Shown one piece after another: positions 58,052 through 64,000 of a DNA stretch of 64,000 nucleotides. The translations under genes and the position numbers were made by a program. Positions within the stretch are counted from its first letter, which is position 1; every line of letters starts with the position of its first letter. The notes under the pieces were generated by a model. The model was not told the DNA's origin and did no database searches. It was given only the letters and a program-made list of their open reading frames with translations. The DNA is from DAOUJI01 sp965219565 (GTDB lineage: Bacteria > Chloroflexota > Dehalococcoidia > Lucifugimonadales > JAGWBF01): contig OZ244780.1 in NCBI GenBank assembly GCA_965219565.1, positions 2,790,001 to 2,854,000 on the forward strand, in the 5' to 3' direction.

Positions 58052-59641
58052 ATGTATTTCTCGTCACGCCGCACAACAGCCCACGCCCTTCACGGCATGG
58101 TGGCCACAAGCGAGCCCCTGGCCGCCATGGCTGGGCTGCGCACTCTCATGGACGGCGGAAACGCCGTTGACGGCGCCGTCGCTGCGGCGGCGGCTCTGGC
58201 AGTGGTCGAACCCTTTTCCACAGGCGTGGGAGGCGACCTTTTCGCCCTGGTCTGGATGGACAGGGACAAGCAAGTGCGGGCCCTGAACGCCAGTGGAAGA
58301 GCGCCCGCCGCCGCTTCCCTTGATCAGTTAAGTCAGAAGGGGATTGGCTCCATCGGCTCCGAAAGCCCCTATTCCATCACCGTGCCGGGCACGGTGGACG
58401 GTTGGCACGCCCTCCTGTCCAGCTACGGGAATATGGGCCTGATGGAAGTCCTCCGACCCGCCATCCGCTACGCGGAAGAGGGTTATCCCACTGCTGAGAC
58501 CATTTCCAGTCTTTGGGCAGGGAACATGCTCAAGCTCCAACAATATCCCTCCGGCTACGAGTTGACTGTCAACGGCCATGCACCCGGACCTGGAGAGACG
58601 GTCCGGCTACCTGAACTGGCTGGGACCTTGAGGGCCATAGCCGAGGGAGGGCGTGACGCATTCTACAAGGGAGCCTTGGCGGAAAAAGCGGCGGCCTACG
58701 TCCAGGAGAAGGGCGGGTGGCTGACCGCCGAGGACATGGCCGCCCACTACTCCACATGGGAGGAACCTCTTTCCGTCGACTACCGCGGCGTCACTCTGTG
58801 GGAATGCCGCCCCAACACTCACGGGATAGCGGCCCAGATGGCCCTGAACATTGCGGAGGGGTACGACCTGGCAGCTATGGGATTCCAGTCTGCGGACGCC
58901 TACCACTGCCTCATAGAGGCCATGCGTCTCTCCTATGCCGACGCATTCAGGTACATATCCGATCCAGCCAAGGTCCATGTTCCCATGGACGGGATGTTGT
59001 CCAAAGACTACGCCGCCCAACGGCGTGGACTGATCAGACAGGACCGGGCGATGTCGGAGGCGCTTCCGGGTCATCCTTCTGGTGATACGGTCTACGTCGC
59101 CTGTGTCGACGGACAAGGCAACGCCTGTTCCCTGATAAACAGCCTGTTTCACGGTTTTGGGACGGGACTCGTCGTCCCCGGCACAGGAGTGGCGCTCCAC
59201 AACAGAGGGTGCCTTTTCTCATTGCAGCCAGGCCACCCCAACAGCCTGGAACCAGGGAAGAGGCCCTACCACACCATAATGCCGGGTCTGACCACCAAGA
59301 GAGGAGAGTTGGACCTGTGTTTTGGCGTTATGGGGGGATTCCAACAGCCCCAAGGGCACCTCCAAGTCATGGTCAACATGGTGGACTTCGGGTTGGAACC
59401 ACAGCAGGCCCTAGACGCCCTTCGGTTCAGCGTCCAGCCCGGCAATGGAGTGGCCCTGGAGGAGGGGCTGAACCCGGCGGTGGTCTCCGAGTTGTTGCGT
59501 CGGGGACACCAAGCCTTCATGCTGGAAGGCCTGGACCGCATCGCAATGGGCGGTGGGCAGATTATACGGCGTGACCCGGCAACCTCCGTCCTCAGTGGAG
59601 GCTCCGAGCCGCGGAAGGACGGGATTGCCGTGGGCTGGTGA
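58052..59641 (+). CDS. ggt: Gamma-glutamyltransferase family protein
   Basis: 529 residues. Ntn hydrolase that is cleaved to expose Thr. Large subunit: SEPLAAMAGLRTLMDGGNAVDGAVAAAAALAVVEPFSTGVGGDLFALV (about 21-68). Mature N-terminus: the Thr in PSGDTVYVACVDGQGNACSLINSLF (about 342-366), where most enzymes have TTHFS. Then VPGTGVALHNRG and TIMPGLTTKRGEL. No signal peptide, so it is cytoplasmic. It may be a bacterial GGT or an oxamate amidohydrolase-like member. ATG 25 bp after the cyclo-ligase stop. Confidence 0.9.
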   Translation: MYFSSRRTTAHALHGMVATSEPLAAMAGLRTLMDGGNAVDGAVAAAAALAVVEPFSTGVGGDLFALVWMDRDKQVRALNASGRAPAAASLDQLSQKGIGSIGSESPYSITVPGTVDGWHALLSSYGNMGLMEVLRPAIRYAEEGYPTAETISSLWAGNMLKLQQYPSGYELTVNGHAPGPGETVRLPELAGTLRAIAEGGRDAFYKGALAEKAAAYVQEKGGWLTAEDMAAHYSTWEEPLSVDYRGVTLWECRPNTHGIAAQMALNIAEGYDLAAMGFQSADAYHCLIEAMRLSYADAFRYISDPAKVHVPMDGMLSKDYAAQRRGLIRQDRAMSEALPGHPSGDTVYVACVDGQGNACSLINSLFHGFGTGLVVPGTGVALHNRGCLFSLQPGHPNSLEPGKRPYHTIMPGLTTKRGELDLCFGVMGGFQQPQGHLQVMVNMVDFGLEPQQALDALRFSVQPGNGVALEEGLNPAVVSELLRRGHQAFMLEGLDRIAMGGGQIIRRDPATSVLSGGSEPRKDGIAVGW

Positions 59642-59979
59642 GGCTATCAGCTACGGCAGTGTCGCTTTATCGCTCGTTGCCTCCAAACACCCTTTCGCGC
59701 CACGCCAATCACTGCATCTTTCGGAAACAATCCGTGCGAGGCAACGATACCATCTTTTGTAACAGTTATTGTGAGTCAATTCACGCTATTGACAACCTTA
59801 AGAGGCGGAATGTAATATCCGCCTATTCCCACGCCTGTTCGGACGGTCCAGAATGACCGTTCGTTAGCGATAGTCCCCCGTGAGCCTTTCCAAAAACGAG
59901 CCGCCCTTGGGCGCATAGCGGCTTAACCTTACAGTCGATAGATAGGCGTCATGGGAACCAGTCTGAGACCGGGGGCGGC
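59642..59979. other. Gene-free stretch with promoter of the MoxR operon
   Basis: About 340 bp. A promoter-like TTGACA (59789-59794)-N18-TAATAT (59813-59818) is followed by a GGCGGA...TCCGCC hairpin (59804-59822) that overlaps it. No gene is seen. Confidence 0.5.
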
Positions 59980-60978
59980 GTGACACAAACCAACCTGCAA
60001 ACGGCCTCCGACTTGGGGGCATCCATCGTGACCAACGTGGAGAAAGTCATCGTTGGCAAGACAGATGTGGTGAAGCTCGGGGTGGCGGCTCTCTTTTCCC
60101 AGGGGCACGTGCTGATAGAGGGCGTCCCCGGAGTTGGCAAGACCATGCTGGCCAGAGCCCTGGCCAAGTCCATGGGCGTCACCTTCCGCCGCATCCAATG
60201 CACTGCGGACCTCCTGCCCAGCGACGTTACCGGAGTGTACATCTTCGACCAGCGGGAGCGGGAGTTCACTTTTCGTCCTGGACCGGTGTTGTCCAACATA
60301 GTCCTGGTCGACGAAATCAACAGGGCCTCCCCCAAGACCCAGTCGGCGCTGCTGGAGTGCATGGAGGAGCGGCAACTCACCATCGACGGCGTCACCCACC
60401 CCATGCCCGCGCCTTTTCTGATACTGGCCACCCGCAATCCCACCGAACACGGGGGCACCTTCCCCCTGCCGGAGACGGAGTTGGACAGGTTTCTGATACG
60501 CCTGAGGCTCGACTATCCCACCCCGGAGGAAGAGGTGTCCATACTGGACAACCAGATTCCCGTCCACCCCATCAACAGCGTCGAGCCCGTGGCCACCGCC
60601 GACGAGATTGCCCTGGCACAGAGGGCCTCCCGGAACGTCTACGCCGACAGGGCCATCAAAGAATACGTGGTCAGCATCGTAAACTCGACCAGGACCCACC
60701 AGTCCGTTTACCTGGGAGCCTCTCCCAGGGCTTCTCTGGGTATGTTGAGCCTGTCCCAGTCTCTAGCGCTCCTGGAAGGACGGGACTACGTGCTGCCCGA
60801 CGACGTGAAAACCGTCGCTGTGGCTGTGCTGGGACATCGTATAGTCCTGTCGGCTGACGGGCGCTCGGACTTGACGGAGGACGACGCCATCCGGAGTATC
60901 TTGGAGTCCGTTCCAGTGGCCGGAGCGGCTCCGGTCCAGGGGTTCCCCTTTGCTCCACTCCGCAAAACCGCCAGCTAA
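59980..60978 (+). CDS. MoxR-family AAA+ ATPase
   Basis: 332 residues from the GTG at 59980. P-loop EGVPGVGKTMLARALA (about 47-62), Walker B VLVDEINRASPKTQSALLECMEE (about 108-130), sensor ILATRNPTEHGGTFPLPE (about 148-165), and the MoxR LID region (about 230-320). MoxR proteins help assemble or activate vWA/DUF58 partner proteins, one of which follows directly. First gene of a three-gene operon. Confidence 0.93.
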   Translation: MTQTNLQTASDLGASIVTNVEKVIVGKTDVVKLGVAALFSQGHVLIEGVPGVGKTMLARALAKSMGVTFRRIQCTADLLPSDVTGVYIFDQREREFTFRPGPVLSNIVLVDEINRASPKTQSALLECMEERQLTIDGVTHPMPAPFLILATRNPTEHGGTFPLPETELDRFLIRLRLDYPTPEEEVSILDNQIPVHPINSVEPVATADEIALAQRASRNVYADRAIKEYVVSIVNSTRTHQSVYLGASPRASLGMLSLSQSLALLEGRDYVLPDDVKTVAVAVLGHRIVLSADGRSDLTEDDAIRSILESVPVAGAAPVQGFPFAPLRKTAS

Positions 60979-62221
60979 CGCCGGCCGCCTCCATTCGTCG
61001 GGGCCTTATGTAAAGCCCTTCCTGCGCCTTTGCGTTGGCTTGGGAGCCGTGCTTCTGGCGGCCATGCTGACTGGGTTTCAACCTCTCTACTGGATTGTCT
61101 ATTTGGTCCTTGGGGGCGCCGTCATAGCCTACGGCTTCACATGGCTACAAAGCCGCGGCCTGGATGTGACGGTGGAAGAAGTGTCGGCGCATCCTCAGGT
61201 GGGCGGCAGGATGGTCCTCACCGTAGAGGTGAAGGAAAAGTTCGGGTTTCCCAGAGTCGCGCTCCGCTCCGGGCTGACAGGTGAAGCCCTAGACGCGGAG
61301 GAGGTAAATTTCAACCTGAGCCCTCATGGGTCCGTACGGTGGACGGTGTCCGGTTTCTGCCGAAAGCGCGGACTGAATTCCGTCGGAGCCTTGTCCATGC
61401 GCACCAAAGACCCCACCGGGCTTTTCAGCATGGAGAACCGCATCGGTGAGCCACGGAGCTTATTGGTGTACCCAGCCACCATGGACTTGACCCAAGCCCT
61501 GGTGCCAGGACAGGTCAGCGGAGGAGAGATCGGCGAGGCAGGTCAACGGTTGGGTCACAGTCCGGCGGCGTCTCTGGTGAGAGAATATGAGCCAGGCGAC
61601 AGCCTCACTCACATACACTGGCCGTCGACCGCCCGCAGGGACCAGTTGATGACCAAAGAGTTCGACGGCGCAGGTGTCAACGAGATATGGATTTTCCTGG
61701 ACATGGATCAGCAGGTGCAGGCAGGAGAAGGCGCAGACGGCACCGAGGAATATATGGTCACGGTGTCGGCGTCTCTGGTAAAAGGGTTGATGGACCGAGG
61801 CCATGCCGTGGGTTTGGCCGCCCAGGGAGACGAATTGCGCCGCTTCTCCCCGGCTAAGGATACGAACCACCTGTGGACGATGATGGGAAGCCTGGCCACC
61901 ATCGAGGCCAGAGGACGGACCCCCTTCATCGACGTGGTCTCCTCACTTAGCGCGGAGCTCCAACCCGGCTCTGTGGTGATTGCCGTGACGCCTGAGCCTA
62001 CGGAGCCCCTGGGCTATCTGATGCAGTTCCTGACACGCAGAAGAATCCTTGCAGCAGCCATCTTTCTGGACAAAGCCACTTTCGACCCAGCAATCTCCAC
62101 TCCCTCGGCTGGTCGCTCTGGACAGTGGGGGGAACGGAGCGAGTGGGCCTTCATTCTAAGGCGAGGAGACGACATGGCGTCCGCGTTGGGCGACTTGATG
62201 AACCGCATTTCCGTTTACTAG
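60950..62221 (+). CDS. DUF58 membrane protein, MoxR partner
   Basis: 423 residues from a TTG at 60950, which overlaps moxR by 29 bp; the start is uncertain and may lie ~20-30 residues later. Two membrane helices (about 25-65), then a beta domain, and the DUF58 motif VREYEPGDSLTHIHWPSTARRDQLMTKEFDG (about 201-231). A vWA-like domain follows (about 240-390). Encoded between moxR and a transglutaminase-like gene, the usual order for a maturation or cell-envelope complex. Confidence 0.85.
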   Translation: MLHSAKPPANAGRLHSSGPYVKPFLRLCVGLGAVLLAAMLTGFQPLYWIVYLVLGGAVIAYGFTWLQSRGLDVTVEEVSAHPQVGGRMVLTVEVKEKFGFPRVALRSGLTGEALDAEEVNFNLSPHGSVRWTVSGFCRKRGLNSVGALSMRTKDPTGLFSMENRIGEPRSLLVYPATMDLTQALVPGQVSGGEIGEAGQRLGHSPAASLVREYEPGDSLTHIHWPSTARRDQLMTKEFDGAGVNEIWIFLDMDQQVQAGEGADGTEEYMVTVSASLVKGLMDRGHAVGLAAQGDELRRFSPAKDTNHLWTMMGSLATIEARGRTPFIDVVSSLSAELQPGSVVIAVTPEPTEPLGYLMQFLTRRRILAAAIFLDKATFDPAISTPSAGRSGQWGERSEWAFILRRGDDMASALGDLMNRISVY

Positions 62222-62227
62222 ACAGTC

Positions 62228-64000
62228 ATGACCTTTTCCATGCAAAGCAAGTCCGAAAGTGCGCCGGGGCAGGGCAGAGTCCCGTCGTTGAATGAGATCC
62301 TCTTTGTTCTGATTTTGGGCCTGCCGCTGGCGGCCGCCGCCGCAGCCGTCAGCGACGCAAACTGGGTGGACGGGCTTCCACCGCTCATTGCTCTGGCTCT
62401 AGCGCCCCTGCCTTTCTGGGCGTTGCTGGCCAGGTCGAGGATTTCCTGGAAGTGGGGCCATCCCCTGGGCTCCCTCATTTCGGTCCTCGGAGCAATCATA
62501 ATAGGAGCCTTCACTATCTCGGAGGCGGGCAGCCTGACCGACCTGTTCTCGGAGATCGGTGGATGGTTTGGGGCAATAGGCAGCACGGCCGGGGATAGGG
62601 GAGAAGTCACCACAGGCACGTTCCTCATCGGAGTTGTCCTCTTCTGCGGACACTTGACGACTTGGGCGGCATTCAGGGCGAAAGCCCCGGTGGTTCATAT
62701 ACTCCCAGGGCTGGCGGCCTTGCTGGTGGTCCTGACATTTTTGCCGTCGAGCTTCTACTGGTACTTTTTCCTGTACGCACTGGTCTCCGCTCCCGGTATA
62801 GCTCTAAAACACATGCGGTCACTGAAGGAGGTGACGGGCCTCCAGACCGCCGGGGTGGTTGTGGTCTCAGCAGCCGTCATGGGAATCGCATTGATTCCTG
62901 TGTGGCAGGCGCCGGCGCCCGAGGGAATAGTCATTCCCGCGGCCCAGCAGTTCCAGGAGCCGCTGTACAAGTTCCAATCAGGCTGGGCGAGTCTCTTCTA
63001 CGGAGTGCCTGATAGAAAGAACTACGTTTTCTACTCTCCACCGTTGGACTTGGACCAGATTGGGCCCTTCGCTCCTAGAACCGACTTGCCCTTCAAGGAG
63101 GCTAAGGAGCTAAGTGAGCAGGAGATATTCCTGGTAGAGTCGCAGCAGGCCTACCACTGGCGCATGAGAACGTACGAAACATACACCAGTGAAGGCTGGA
63201 CCAGCTCCGACAACCTACTGGCAGTCCAGCAAAGCGACGTTCAGCTGGAAGAAAACACTGAGGGTCTGCGGGACACCAAGCAGGTGGACATCACCGTACG
63301 CATCTTCTCGAAGAGCAATACGCTGGTGACCGTGGGCGAGCCCATCGGGTCCAACATCCCCACGGATGTTGAGATGACCGGACAGGACCCATTCAAGCTT
63401 TTCATAACGAGCCCTCAGACATCCTATCTGCCCGATGACGTGACGGCCTATCGCAATGAACTGGTGAGTTGGATCGACTCTCGAATCGACGGAACGTCCC
63501 AGATGTTGAGGGCTTCAGACGCCCAAGCGCTGCCGGAAGACGAAACGTTGTCCAATCCGGGGCTCGTCTATGCAGAGGTTGAGGATGACTTCCCATCGGG
63601 GGATTTCATAGGAGTGCAGAGGCAAGAGCCGGACCCTCATCAACCCATGGCGCTCCTCAGCGGCAGAGGAGTGCTGAACCCGCCAGTCCGGTACTCGACC
63701 AGCGGAGTGGTCTCTACGGCGTCTCCCGCCTCTTTGCGAACCTCCAGCACAGAATATCCCTTGTGGGTCACGGACAGATACCTTCAATTGCCGGATACCC
63801 TGCCGGACCGGGTGAAGCGGCTGGCGGAGACTATGACCGAGTCCGCAGACAATCCCTATGACAAGGCCCAGGCGATACAGTCCTATCTGCATAGAATTCC
63901 ATACACCCTGGACGTGGCCCTCCCACCCGAAGGCCAGGACTTTGTGGACTTCTTCCTGTTCGAGTTGGGCCGCGGATTCTGCCAGAACTACGCCTCGTCC
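62228..64000 (+). CDS. Transglutaminase-like membrane protein (TgpA type), 3' end outside window
   Basis: 591 codons open to the window end from the ATG at 62228, 6 bp after the DUF58 stop. N-terminal part has several hydrophobic helices (about 20-250) as in TgpA. A large extracytoplasmic part (about 270-560) follows. The last codons reach GRGFCQNYASS, the Cys region of a transglutaminase core, which would be completed by His and Asp beyond the window. Together with MoxR and DUF58 it forms a known cell-envelope type operon; its substrate is unknown. Confidence 0.88.
   Translation, partial: MTFSMQSKSESAPGQGRVPSLNEILFVLILGLPLAAAAAAVSDANWVDGLPPLIALALAPLPFWALLARSRISWKWGHPLGSLISVLGAIIIGAFTISEAGSLTDLFSEIGGWFGAIGSTAGDRGEVTTGTFLIGVVLFCGHLTTWAAFRAKAPVVHILPGLAALLVVLTFLPSSFYWYFFLYALVSAPGIALKHMRSLKEVTGLQTAGVVVVSAAVMGIALIPVWQAPAPEGIVIPAAQQFQEPLYKFQSGWASLFYGVPDRKNYVFYSPPLDLDQIGPFAPRTDLPFKEAKELSEQEIFLVESQQAYHWRMRTYETYTSEGWTSSDNLLAVQQSDVQLEENTEGLRDTKQVDITVRIFSKSNTLVTVGEPIGSNIPTDVEMTGQDPFKLFITSPQTSYLPDDVTAYRNELVSWIDSRIDGTSQMLRASDAQALPEDETLSNPGLVYAEVEDDFPSGDFIGVQRQEPDPHQPMALLSGRGVLNPPVRYSTSGVVSTASPASLRTSSTEYPLWVTDRYLQLPDTLPDRVKRLAETMTESADNPYDKAQAIQSYLHRIPYTLDVALPPEGQDFVDFFLFELGRGFCQNYASS

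Noticed and set aside
1..64000. tRNA, rRNA or CRISPR arrays
   Set aside because: No T-loop GTTCRA pattern in a cloverleaf, no rRNA motifs and no regularly spaced repeats were seen; this was by eye, so a tRNA could be missed.

Overview
This window looks like a chromosomal stretch of a Chloroflexota bacterium, most likely of the Dehalococcoidia/SAR202 type. That placement is an inference from gene content: an ETF:menaquinone-oxidoreductase-like Fe-S membrane protein, a SufBCDSU cluster with SufU scaffolds, a Gram-positive-type LexA system, an ImuB/DUF6504 pair, a TGS GTPase and numerous Pro/Thr-linker lipoproteins. The sequence is G+C rich, and most of it is short housekeeping operons separated by small accessory insertions that are visibly richer in A+T.

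Layout. 1-2.4 kb: two glutamine synthetases of different classes. 2.7-6.3 kb: SHOCT membrane protein, an orphan ABC ATPase and the Fe-S quinone oxidoreductase. 6.5-7.1 kb: VapBC-type toxin-antitoxin. 7.2-11 kb: pdxS-pdxT, an R3H/AAA ATPase and tmk. 11-12 kb: a SelW-like selenoprotein whose UGA hides it from ordinary gene finding, divergent from a protoglobin. 12-13.6 kb: rpsP-khpA-rimM, then an HNH gene. 13.6-15.2 kb: TGS GTPase and an SOS-controlled small HTH gene. 15.4-16.5 kb: IS110-family element, copy A. 16.6-20.4 kb: a structured leader or small RNA, a P1 peptidase, then panG-panB-panC. 20.4-23.7 kb: PQQ/ankyrin lipoprotein, two tiny desulforedoxin-like proteins, lexA. 24-29 kb: a HEPN-like pair, tatD, a flippase-like membrane protein, a peptide-type solute-binding lipoprotein. 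29-30 kb: broken toxin-antitoxin, a possible small RNA, a NYN nuclease. 30-36.6 kb: suf cluster. 36.8-38 kb: CDF zinc exporter and a convergent His-rich mini-gene with an early stop. 38.3-40 kb: ATPase + DUF3226 (TOPRIM-like) pair. 40-41.5 kb: D-2-hydroxyacid dehydrogenase, aspartyl protease. 41.5-45.8 kb: TPP-riboswitch thiamin-precursor salvage operon. 46-47.8 kb: ATPase + PIN nuclease pair. 48-49.4 kb: HD protein and TrmI. 49.7-50.8 kb: IS110 copy B. 51-54.4 kb: cyclic-nucleotide-binding protein, a peroxiredoxin with selenocysteine at the peroxidatic position, a normal peroxiredoxin, ThrS. 54.5-57.2 kb: DNA ligase divergent from an SOS-controlled ImuB-like protein and DUF6504. 57.3-64 kb: folate cyclo-ligase, gamma-glutamyltransferase, and a MoxR/DUF58/transglutaminase operon that runs off the end.

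Most notable. (1) The two IS110 copies differ by one base over about 1.2 kb, which fixes their ends. Each sits at the CT of the same REP-like palindrome, and the 198-nt non-coding end upstream of the transposase folds like a bridge RNA, with segments matching the target and the element's own end. (2) Two selenoproteins, each with a good ribosome-binding site, an in-frame UGA at the redox position and a hairpin about 15-16 nt after the UGA. (3) Three matching SOS boxes define a local LexA regulon. (4) Two separate ATPase-nuclease pairs look like defence modules. All functional calls rest on reading the sequence; no searches or folding programs were run.
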